A DNA stretch of 64,000 nucleotides from an uncultured Acidobacteriia bacterium (GTDB lineage: Bacteria; Acidobacteriota; Terriglobia; Bryobacterales; Bryobacteraceae): contig CAINNJ010000009.1 of the NCBI GenBank assembly GCA_903851195.1, positions 116,067-180,066 of the forward strand, written 5' to 3'. The notes beneath the pieces were generated by a model. That model was given only the letters and a program-made list of their open reading frames with translations, did no database searches and was not told the DNA's origin. A program made the position numbers and the translations under genes. The first letter of the stretch is position 1. Every line of letters starts with the position of its first letter. This document shows positions 9,686-16,510 of the stretch, one piece after another.

Positions 9686-9698
9686 AATTCCTCCTGAA

Positions 9699-9716
9699 TA
9701 GTAACAAAAGTTACTA
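9699..9716. promoter_or_regulatory. Palindromic operator-like site upstream of the PEP-CTERM gene
   Basis: TAGTAAC-AAAA-GTTACTA is a perfect 7-bp inverted repeat with a 4-base spacer, centred about 22 bases upstream of the TTG start at 9685 and directly before the AGGAGG ribosome-binding site. Its position is right for a dimeric regulator or an mRNA hairpin near the start. No regulator gene is adjacent. Confidence 0.45.
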
Positions 9717-9838
9717 CACATCGAGTATGAGTGCCGCTCCGAAGCACGTCAACAGAAGATTACTTTGTTCAACCAAACGTCCCCGGCGTATGATACTCAT
9801 CCGGAGAATGTCCGGATTGCCATAATGACCCCATAACA

Positions 9839-10618
9839 ATGAAATCCCTGTGTGCGCTTCTTGTTCTGTTACTCGCAGCGGCCTGGACAAGGAGTGCCCA
9901 GGCCCCGAACGCCGTGGACGAAACCTTTGAGGTAGCCTCCCTCAAACCCTCCCGTACCGGCGCTCGCCTCACCTCCACCCTCGACGCCGCACAGTTCCGC
10001 TGCACCGCCCATACCCTCATGCACTTCCTCATGAGCGCCTTTCCGGACATCGAGGTTCAGCCCTGGAAAGTCTCCGGCGGTCCCGCATGGCTGAACAGCG
10101 ACGCCTGGGATCTCTCGGCGAAACTGCCCCCGAACATGCCCGCCGAACAGGCACCCCTGTATCGCCGGACCGAGCAACTGCTGCGGAACTATCTCACGGC
10201 GGAGTTCAAACTGAAAACCCACCGCGAGACGAAACTCTACCCGGTCTATGCGCTCGTCGTCGCCAAAAGCGGTTCCCGGCTGAAAACCTCCGCGGCCAGC
10301 CAGTTCAAAGTAAAGTTCGGACGCGGCCGCCTCGAGTTTCAGCACCAGTCCATCTCCGGCCTGGTCAGATACCTTTACGTTTACAACTCCCCCGTCCAGC
10401 AGGCGGCCGACCGCCCCGTGATCGACCAAACCGGACTGCAGGGTTTCTTCGACTTCACCCTCGAATGGACCCCCGACACCCCGCAGGCCGACGCGGCAGC
10501 CTCCGGAACGTCCATTTACACCGCCCTCGAACAACAACTGGGCCTGAGACTCCAGCCCGAAAAGGCGCCGATCGACTTCCTCGTGATCGACCACGCTGAA
10601 AAACCAACGGGAAATTGA
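9839..10618 (+). CDS. TIGR03435 family protein (DUF3738), secreted
   Basis: The 259-aa product has an N-terminal signal peptide (about residues 1-20) followed by the hallmark order of TIGR03435 soil-associated proteins: F-E-V-A-S-L-K-P-S, then V-S-G-G-P-A-W-L-N-S-D-A-W-D, then L-L-R-N-Y-L-T-A-E-F-K-L, then Y-A-L-V-V-A-K-S-G, then P-V-I-D-Q-T-G-L-Q-G-F-F-D-F, ending P-I-D-F-L-V-I-D-H-A-E-K-P-T. The family is greatly expanded in Acidobacteria, and its biochemical role is not established. A second, divergent copy lies at 49141-49881. Confidence 0.9.
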   Translation: MKSLCALLVLLLAAAWTRSAQAPNAVDETFEVASLKPSRTGARLTSTLDAAQFRCTAHTLMHFLMSAFPDIEVQPWKVSGGPAWLNSDAWDLSAKLPPNMPAEQAPLYRRTEQLLRNYLTAEFKLKTHRETKLYPVYALVVAKSGSRLKTSAASQFKVKFGRGRLEFQHQSISGLVRYLYVYNSPVQQAADRPVIDQTGLQGFFDFTLEWTPDTPQADAAASGTSIYTALEQQLGLRLQPEKAPIDFLVIDHAEKPTGN

Positions 10619-10623
10619 CCGCC

Positions 10624-11157
10624 ATGCGCCTCCAGCCTGCCGACTTCGACATCGCTGCTCTCTTCGACGCGCTCGACGCCCAACGCCGCTCCCGCGGCCT
10701 GACCTGGTCCGGTGTCGCGCGCGAAATATGGGACCAGTCCGCCGCCCTGAACGCAGTCCGCGCCGATCATCCCATTAGCCCGTCGACGCTCACCGGCATG
10801 GCGAAACGCGGCGACACCACCTGCCAGCATGCGCTCTTCATGCTTCGCTGGCTGCGCCGCACGCCGGAAAGCTTCCTGCCCGGCGCAAAAACTGACACAC
10901 CCCCCGCCAGGCATCCCCTCATCGGTCCCGACCGCCGGCTCCGCTGGGATCTGAAAAAACTCCACGAAGCGCTCGATGCGCAACGCCGCGAACGGAGCCT
11001 GACGTGGGCGCAGCTCGCGCCGAAACTGCAGTGCAGTCCGAGCCAGCTCAGCGGCATCGGCCGCGCTCGATTCGCCATCGGCATGAAGCTCGCGATGCGC
11101 ATTGTCTGCTGGCTGGACCGCCCCGCTCGCGATTTCATCTATGCGGCGAAATGGTAA
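10624..11157 (+). CDS. Protein built of two copies of a small helical, HTH-like domain
   Basis: The product (177 aa from ATG 10624) contains an internal duplication. Residues about 10-75 and 105-170 share A-L-D-A-Q-R-R-x-R-x-L-T-W, then S-P-S-x-L-x-G, then M-x-x-x-W-L-x-R-x-x-x-x-F. The spacing resembles an XRE-type helix-turn-helix, with S-P-S-T-L-T-G as a possible recognition helix, which would make it a single-chain DNA-binding tandem. The gene starts 5 bp after the TIGR03435 stop, and an in-frame TTG at 10615 overlaps that stop. The two are probably cotranscribed. Family not recognised; DNA binding is an inference from pattern. Confidence 0.7.
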   Translation: MRLQPADFDIAALFDALDAQRRSRGLTWSGVAREIWDQSAALNAVRADHPISPSTLTGMAKRGDTTCQHALFMLRWLRRTPESFLPGAKTDTPPARHPLIGPDRRLRWDLKKLHEALDAQRRERSLTWAQLAPKLQCSPSQLSGIGRARFAIGMKLAMRIVCWLDRPARDFIYAAKW

Positions 11158-11164
11158 GTCCCGG

Positions 11165-11566
11165 TTATCCGTCCTCCACGCGAGCCTTCATATCCCAATA
11201 AGCCCGCTCGATCAGCCCGCTCAGGGCGGCTTCATTAACAGCCGTTCCCGGCCGCAACTTCACATGTCGCATGAACTTGCCAGTGCCCTGCAGCAGACGG
11301 GCGGGATCCGGCAGTCCCGCGCCCTGAAAGAACCCCACGTTCACATGCGACGTGAAGACATTCACGTAACCGAACGGCACGTCGCCCAGACACGCTACCG
11401 GGCAGCCGTCATGCAAAAGTTCGCGGACTTCGTCCCCGCACTCCCGCATCGCCGCAAACCAGTGCCGCGCCATGTCTCCCAACTCGCCCGCGTGCTCCTG
11501 GAACCACCTGCCGATCGCAGGATCCCGCGCGACCGCGCCGTTGAATCGCAGCAATTCCGTTCCCAT
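11165..11566 (-). CDS. DUF1801 domain-containing protein
   Basis: The 133-aa product carries the DUF1801 (YdhG-like) pattern: E-V-R-E-L-L-H-D-G-C-P-V-A, then F-G-Y-V-N-V-F-T-S-H-V-N-V-G-F-F, then L-L-Q-G-T-G-K-F-M-R-H-V-K-L-R. These are small cytosolic proteins with a phosphoribosyl-transfer-independent alpha/beta fold and no settled function. It ends 8 bp from the stop of the convergent tandem-domain gene. No start context stands out. Confidence 0.82.
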   Translation of the reverse strand: MGTELLRFNGAVARDPAIGRWFQEHAGELGDMARHWFAAMRECGDEVRELLHDGCPVACLGDVPFGYVNVFTSHVNVGFFQGAGLPDPARLLQGTGKFMRHVKLRPGTAVNEAALSGLIERAYWDMKARVEDG

Positions 11567-11714
11567 CGGTCCTGAATCCAGTAATACTCTACACGAGGCT
11601 CTGCGTTTCTGCCCGATCCATGTAGAATATCCGGACTATTCAGCGATAAAAGACAAAAGGAATGGCATTTCTTCTGAACGCGACGCGGGAAGGACGCCCC
11701 GACCCTTACCACCG

Positions 11715-11830
11715 CCCGGGGACTCCATCGAAGTCCGGGAGTTCCTGAACGTCACCCCCGACACCCACCCGATGCATATCCATCTGGTGCAGTTCCGGGT
11801 CCTCAGCCGCACCTGGTTTGAACGTGGCGG
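11715..11830 (+). pseudogene. Remnant of a multicopper oxidase (C-terminal copper-site fragment)
   Basis: One frame reads L-P-P-P-G-D-S-I-E-V-R-E-F-L-N-V, then T-P-D-T-H-P-M-H-I-H-L-V-Q-F, then R-V-L-S-R. This is the H-P-x-H-x-H copper-ligand motif and surrounding strand of CotA/bilirubin-oxidase-type multicopper oxidases. Neither the upstream cupredoxin domains nor the final H-C-H copper motif is present nearby, and the frame runs into unrelated sequence. It is therefore a decayed fragment of a once full-length secreted oxidase (about 500 aa in the family). Confidence 0.7.
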
Positions 11831-11955
11831 ATGGCGGCGATTCGCAAAAAACCGTCGATCTCCCGGACCGAAGAATTTTCAGCGCTATTCCGTTCGCCGG
11901 CCCGCTGAAGAACAGGCACAAAGCTGAGTCTGCAATCCTGGCGCTGCCTGACCCG

Positions 11956-12405
11956 TCAGCGGCCCGGCGCCGGGAACTCTTTTCCAAACCAGAAAGACGT
12001 TTCGGTCGCCCCGTGCTCGCGATAATGCTCGAGCCGCTGGCGCCCCTCCGCCACGGTGGGGCGCCAGCCTCGCGGAACCCACCACAAACAGTACGACGCG
12101 GCCGCCGGCTTCTCGAACCATTCGCCGCGATCCCGGTATACCTGCACATGTCCGGACCGGTACGTGAAGTTCCGCAAAGCCTCCACCGACTGCCAGACGG
12201 ACATATTCACGATCACCAACGGATCCGCCGAATACGCAATATCCGTCGCATTCCCGGCTTCCGACTGCAGCCGCCACACGAACCCGGCACTCTGCTCCGC
12301 CAATCTGTTGATACGATCCAACTGTGCAACGAACCGTTCCACGCGCGGGTCCCCGATCGGCGCCACCAGCCGTCCGATATTGATCTGAGCCAGTTCGAAT
12401 CCCAT
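11956..12405 (-). CDS. DUF3291 domain-containing protein
   Basis: From ATG 12405 the product is 149 aa with typical DUF3291 features: F-E-L-A-Q-I-N-I-G-R-L at the N-terminus, F-V-W-R-L-Q-S-E-A-G, N-M-S-V-W-Q-S-V-E-A-L-R-N-F-T-Y, then C-L-W-W-V-P and a C-terminal A-T-E-T-S-F-W-F-G-K. The frame stays open upstream to 12534, but that part overlaps the divergent neighbour and lacks family similarity, so the internal ATG is preferred. The fold is related to dimeric alpha/beta-barrel monooxygenases; function unknown. Confidence 0.82.
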   Translation of the reverse strand: MGFELAQINIGRLVAPIGDPRVERFVAQLDRINRLAEQSAGFVWRLQSEAGNATDIAYSADPLVIVNMSVWQSVEALRNFTYRSGHVQVYRDRGEWFEKPAAASYCLWWVPRGWRPTVAEGRQRLEHYREHGATETSFWFGKEFPAPGR

Positions 12406-12434
12406 CACTGTCCAGCTTACGAAAGCGGTTTCCG

Positions 12435-14600
12435 ATGAAAACCAGACGTCAGTTCCTGAACCATTCCAGCCTCGTATGGGCCGCCGCCGCAACCCGGACC
12501 GCCGCGGCGCAGGGTCCGGCCGCACCCCGGCCACAACAAGCCCCCGACGCCGACTGGTACGACCGCCCGATGCGCTGGTTCCAGCTCGCCTTCGTCGAAG
12601 ACGACCCCGGCAACTACAACCCGGCCTTCTGGCTCGACTACTTCCGCCGCATCCATGCGGATGCCGCTTGTCTCTCCGCCGGCGGCTGCGTCGCCTTCTA
12701 CCCCACCAAAGTCCCCTTCCACTACCGCAGCAAATACATGGGAAATTCCGACCCTTTCGGCGAAATGGTGGCCGGCTGCCGCAAACTCGGCATGAACGTC
12801 ATCGCCCGCACCGACCCGCACGCCGCCCACCAGGACGTCTTTGACGCCCACCCCGACTGGATCGCCGTCGATGCCGAAGGCAAAAAGCGCCGCCACTGGG
12901 CCGACCCCTCCCTCTGGGTCACCTGCGCGCTCGGCCCCTATAACTTCCGCTTCATGACGGACGTCACGCTCGAAATCGTCCGTACTTACAAAATCGACGG
13001 TATCTTCAGCAACCGCTGGTCCGGCTCCGGCATGTGCTACTGCGAGTCCTGCAAATACCTCTTCCACGAGTACTGCGAAAAGGATCTCCCCCGCACCAAC
13101 AACCCGCAGGATCCCACCCGCCGCCAGTACATCCTCTGGCGCGAAGGCCGCCTCTTCGATCTCTGGCGTCTCTGGGATACGGAAATCAAGAAGATCAACC
13201 CGCATGCCGCTTTTCTCGCCAACGCCGGCGGCGGCGCGCTCAGCGATCTCGACATGAAAACCATCGGCGACCTGGCCCCCACGCTCTTCGCCGATCGCCA
13301 GGCGCGCCATGGCCTCATGCCCCCCTGGGCGAACGGCAAGAACGGCAAGGAATACGCGGCCACCATGGACAACAAGCCCATCGGCGGCATCGTCAGCGTC
13401 GGCGTCGAAGAGGCTTATCGCTGGAAGGATTCGGTGCAGTCCGGCGACGAAATCCGTCTCTGGATGGCCGACGGCGCGGCCCACAACCTCCGCCCGTGGA
13501 TTACCAAATTCAACGCCAAACCCATCGACAAGCGCTGGCTCCCCGTCGTCGAAAACTTCTACAACTGGCACTACAAAAACGAACGGTACCTGCGCAACAC
13601 GAAGTCCCTCGCGGATGTCGCCATCGTCTACTCGCAGCAGTCCGCCGCTTACTACGGGCACTCCGTGGAAGACCACGCCCTCGGCTACTACCAGGCGCTC
13701 GTGGAAGCCCGCATCCCGTTCGATATGGTGCACGACTTACTGCTCGACGAGGATCACCTGGCCCGCTACCGCACCCTGATCCTTCCCAACATCGCAGCCC
13801 TTTCCGAACGCCAGTGCAAGCAGCTCACCGACTATGTCCGCAACGGCGGCAGCCTCGTCGCCACGCACGAAACCTCTCTTTACGACGAGTGGGGCGCGCG
13901 CCGCAAGGACTTCGGTCTCGCCGAACTCTTCGGCGCGGCTTACCAGGGCAAGGTCGACAAAGAACTCCACAACTCCTACCTGAACATCGAAAAGCCGCAC
14001 CCGCTCACCAAAGGACTCGAAAACGCCACCCGCATCATCAACGGCGTGAACTGGGTGCACGTGCGCGCCACCTCGCCGCTCCCGGCCAATCCGCTCACCT
14101 TCGTCCCGTCTTATCCCGACCTTCCCATGGAAGAGGTCTTCACCCTCGTCCCCCATACCGACACGCCCGCCGTCTACGCCCGCGAATTCGGCAAAGGCCG
14201 CGTCGCCTACTTCCCCTTCGATCTCGACCGCACCTTCTGGGAAGTGCTCGCGCCGGACCACGGCCTGCTGCTGAAGAACGCCGTTGCCTGGGCTCACCGC
14301 GGCGAACAGCCCGTCACCGTAACCGGCAAAGGCATGCTCGACGTTTCTCTCTGGCAGCAGAAGGGTTCTCTCACCGTGCACATGGTGAACCTCACGAATC
14401 CCATGATGATGAAGGGACCTGTCCGTGAGCTGATCCCCTCGCCGCCGCAGCGTGTCACGCTGCGACTTCCGCATGGCATGAAGGCGGCGCGACTCCTCGT
14501 CTCGAACACCAAGCCCGTGGCTCGCGCCGTGAACACGACCGTCACGTTCGAGATCCCGCCCATCGAACTGCACGAAGTTCTGGCCATCGATCTGGAATAG
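12435..14600 (+). CDS. Tat-exported glycoside-hydrolase-like protein with beta-galactosidase trimerisation-type domain
   Basis: The 721-aa product starts with a Tat signal (M-K-T-R-R-Q-F-L, Ala-rich region to about residue 27). Residues about 45-390 look like a TIM-barrel hydrolase (W-F-Q-L-A-F-V-E-D-D, G-M-N-V-I-A-R-T-D-P-H, Y-K-I-D-G-I-F-S-N-R-W). Residues about 395-600 resemble the glutamine-amidotransferase-like trimerisation domain of GH42 beta-galactosidases (V-A-I-V-Y-S-Q-Q-S-A, Y-V-R-N-G-G-S-L-V-A-T-H). The C-terminus is a small beta domain. The pattern is common in acidobacterial polysaccharide-utilisation genes. The substrate cannot be told, and the catalytic acids are not assigned. 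The cupin gene follows after 4 bp. Confidence 0.75.
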   Translation: MKTRRQFLNHSSLVWAAAATRTAAAQGPAAPRPQQAPDADWYDRPMRWFQLAFVEDDPGNYNPAFWLDYFRRIHADAACLSAGGCVAFYPTKVPFHYRSKYMGNSDPFGEMVAGCRKLGMNVIARTDPHAAHQDVFDAHPDWIAVDAEGKKRRHWADPSLWVTCALGPYNFRFMTDVTLEIVRTYKIDGIFSNRWSGSGMCYCESCKYLFHEYCEKDLPRTNNPQDPTRRQYILWREGRLFDLWRLWDTEIKKINPHAAFLANAGGGALSDLDMKTIGDLAPTLFADRQARHGLMPPWANGKNGKEYAATMDNKPIGGIVSVGVEEAYRWKDSVQSGDEIRLWMADGAAHNLRPWITKFNAKPIDKRWLPVVENFYNWHYKNERYLRNTKSLADVAIVYSQQSAAYYGHSVEDHALGYYQALVEARIPFDMVHDLLLDEDHLARYRTLILPNIAALSERQCKQLTDYVRNGGSLVATHETSLYDEWGARRKDFGLAELFGAAYQGKVDKELHNSYLNIEKPHPLTKGLENATRIINGVNWVHVRATSPLPANPLTFVPSYPDLPMEEVFTLVPHTDTPAVYAREFGKGRVAYFPFDLDRTFWEVLAPDHGLLLKNAVAWAHRGEQPVTVTGKGMLDVSLWQQKGSLTVHMVNLTNPMMMKGPVRELIPSPPQRVTLRLPHGMKAARLLVSNTKPVARAVNTTVTFEIPPIELHEVLAIDLE

Positions 14601-14604
14601 CGAT

Positions 14605-15468
14605 ATGATTTACGCCGTGAAGAAAACCGCCACGTTGCTGCTCCTCGCCCTGCCTGTCCTGGCAAAAGACCCACTCGCCGCGCGCATCGGCCACACCGAC
14701 CCCGCGAAACAGACCAGCAGCCGTTCCCACGGCAGCGTCGGCGACATGGCCTGCCAGACCCTGGTCCCCGCCACCGTGATGAACGTGCCGCTCAACTTCG
14801 TCCACCGTTGCCGGGTCATGCCCGGCGGTGGCGGAGTCGGCCATCATTTCCACAACACCACCGAAGAAATGTTCGTGATCTTCGATGGCGAGGCCGAATT
14901 CACCATCGACGGCCGCACCGCCGCGCTCAAAGGCACAGTCGGCGCGCCCACCCGCCTCGGCCACTCCCACGCCATTTACAACCCCTCGGACAAGCCCGTC
15001 GAATTCATGAACATCAACGTGGCCTCCATCAAAGGCCACTACGACGCGTTCAATCTCGAAGACCCGCGCAACAACGTCGCGCAGAAAGATCCCATCCCGG
15101 TCTTCATGACCATGAATCTGGACCGGAAGCTCCTGCGTCCCCTGCCCGCGTATCACGGCGGCCAAGGCACCGTTCAGTACCGCCGCGCCCTGGATCAGGA
15201 CGTCTTCCTGACAAACTGGTCTTACATGGACCACCTGCTCATTCCCGCCGGAGCCTCCGAGGGCGCGCACCGCCACCAGTACGTGGAGGAAATCTACTAC
15301 GTTCTGAATGGCGAGGGCGAAGCGACCGTCGGCAGCGAGACCGTCCCGGTCCACAAGGGCGATGCGATCCCGGTCCTGCTCATCGAGCAGCACTCCTTCA
15401 AAAGCACCGGCGGCAATCTGGAGCTGATGATCATCGGCATCACGACGAAAAAAGGCGTCCTCGACTAA
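14605..15468 (+). CDS. Secreted bicupin protein
   Basis: The 287-aa product has a signal peptide (about residues 1-20, ending V-L-A-K). Two cupin domains follow. The first carries H-H-F-H-N-T-T-E-E-M-F-V-I-F-D-G and the second H-R-H-Q-Y-V-E-E-I-Y-Y-V-L-N-G-E-G. Both keep the H-x-H...E arrangement that binds a divalent metal. The gene lies 4 bp after the Tat-exported hydrolase and is almost certainly cotranscribed with it, which suggests a role in handling a released sugar or aromatic. The precise reaction (isomerase, dioxygenase or binding) cannot be told. Confidence 0.8.
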   Translation: MIYAVKKTATLLLLALPVLAKDPLAARIGHTDPAKQTSSRSHGSVGDMACQTLVPATVMNVPLNFVHRCRVMPGGGGVGHHFHNTTEEMFVIFDGEAEFTIDGRTAALKGTVGAPTRLGHSHAIYNPSDKPVEFMNINVASIKGHYDAFNLEDPRNNVAQKDPIPVFMTMNLDRKLLRPLPAYHGGQGTVQYRRALDQDVFLTNWSYMDHLLIPAGASEGAHRHQYVEEIYYVLNGEGEATVGSETVPVHKGDAIPVLLIEQHSFKSTGGNLELMIIGITTKKGVLD

Positions 15469-15470
15469 CC

Positions 15471-15521
15471 ATTGCGAATCGCCGCGACTTCTTCCGCTTC
15501 CTGGCCGGGACTGGTGGATAA
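15471..15521 (+). pseudogene. N-terminal scrap of a Tat-exported protein
   Basis: Immediately after the bicupin stop, one frame encodes N-R-R-D-F-F-R-F-L-A-G-T-G-G then a stop. This is a textbook Tat signal start (x-R-R-x-F-F-R-F-L) with no mature protein after it. No standard start codon is present in frame. It looks like the surviving 5' end of a third gene of this operon, lost when the downstream toxin-antitoxin region came in. Confidence 0.5.
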
Positions 15522-15585
15522 GGGAATCTGCCGTTTTCCGGAAATGCCGGTGCTGAATTGCCATGGCTCGCAGCCGAGTAAGCGC

Positions 15586-16068
15586 TCATTGCTCTTCCTG
15601 CGCGATCAGTTTGTCAATGAGTTCCTGCGTAATGTAGAAATTCGTGTCGGCAAGCCGGCCTAACGCCTCACGGATATTGAGAAAACCTTCCCGGGATGCG
15701 GCCCGGAGAACACCGAGGGTGCCGACCGCGTGAAGCTTGCGGCGCTCGGCCTCCCTGCGCCCCAGCTGATCGTCAAGGATAATGTCGTCGGCTCCGATTT
15801 CCTGGGCAAGAAGAATCGCCTCGCGTTCACCTGGACCGATGCGGAGGCGCAGAAGTTCCGGATCCGGCAACAGAGTGGCTTGCCGGATCTCCAGCCATTC
15901 AGGAGGCGAGTGAATCCAGCGGCGGACAGGATCCGGCGCGCCCGCATCGTGCAATTCATCCCGGACCGCGGAAGGAATCGGGACGGTCGAATAAAGCTTC
16001 GGCAACAAATCAATGTGACCGAAAGCAATCAGATAATTGACAGGTCCTGTATCGGCAATGACAATCAC
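15586..16068 (-). CDS. PIN-domain toxin (DUF3368 type) of a type II toxin-antitoxin pair
   Basis: The 160-aa product has the PIN nuclease pattern: I-A-D-T-G-P-V-N-Y-L at the N-terminus (first acidic residue D6), then G-P-G-E-R-E-A-I-L-L-A-Q-E, then I-I-L-D-D-Q-L-G-R-R-E-A-E, with G-T-L-G-V-L-R-A-A near the end. This combination is typical of DUF3368 PIN proteins, which are metal-dependent RNases in toxin-antitoxin modules. Its start overlaps the antitoxin stop by 4 bases (ATGA), indicating translational coupling. Confidence 0.85.
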   Translation of the reverse strand: MIVIADTGPVNYLIAFGHIDLLPKLYSTVPIPSAVRDELHDAGAPDPVRRWIHSPPEWLEIRQATLLPDPELLRLRIGPGEREAILLAQEIGADDIILDDQLGRREAERRKLHAVGTLGVLRAASREGFLNIREALGRLADTNFYITQELIDKLIAQEEQ

Positions 16069-16367
16069 GCCGGCGGCTGTTCGCAGGAGGTCCTGCGCGC
16101 CCTTAACCTTGCCACGATCCGATCCGATTCCCGAATATCGTTTTCCAGATCCGCCATCGAATAGTGCAGGTGAACGCCATGTTCCTTCAGGAAGCCATGC
16201 ACCTGGATGGCGGTTGTGAACCCGAGCAATTCCCGAACGTCGTACTCAGACAGGCGTTCACTGCGATAGCCTTCGAGCGCCATCGCTTCGAGGGCGGCGC
16301 GTGCCGGATCCTGATCGGGTGCGACCACGTTTGGGATGGTGTCCGGGATGTCAAGAGCAATATGCAT
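16065..16367 (-). CDS. UPF0175 family antitoxin
   Basis: From ATG 16367 the product is 100 aa. It shows the UPF0175 pattern of an N-terminal strand (M-H-I-A-L-D-I-P-D), a helical middle with A-L-E-A-M-A-L-E-G-Y-R-S-E-R-L-S, then L-L-G-F-T-T-A-I-Q-V-H-G-F-L-K-E-H-G-V-H-L-H-Y. These antitoxins pair with DUF3368 PIN toxins, as here, and their N-terminal or central helix-turn-helix normally autoregulates the operon. The open frame extends upstream to 16421 but that part lacks family similarity. Confidence 0.85.
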   Translation of the reverse strand: MHIALDIPDTIPNVVAPDQDPARAALEAMALEGYRSERLSEYDVRELLGFTTAIQVHGFLKEHGVHLHYSMADLENDIRESDRIVARLRARRTSCEQPPA

Positions 16368-16423
16368 TCTCGAAGCCTTCAATCTGATTCTACTGTCAGG
16401 TCCGGCCCCGGCACTTCCCAAAC

Positions 16424-16461
16424 AAAAAAGCCGCGCTCTCCCCTCTCAGGGAAGCGCGGCT
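16424..16461 (-). terminator. Rho-independent terminator of the TonB-receptor gene
   Basis: On the minus strand a perfect 9-bp stem (AGCCGCGCT / AGCGCGGCT) with a purine-rich loop is followed directly by TTTTTT, 50 bp after the receptor stop codon. It also isolates the downstream toxin-antitoxin pair from receptor transcription. Confidence 0.9.
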
Positions 16462-16510
16462 ACAGAAAACAATCGATCAAACCACGAGGGGCCCGACAAG
16501 TCGCTCGAAC

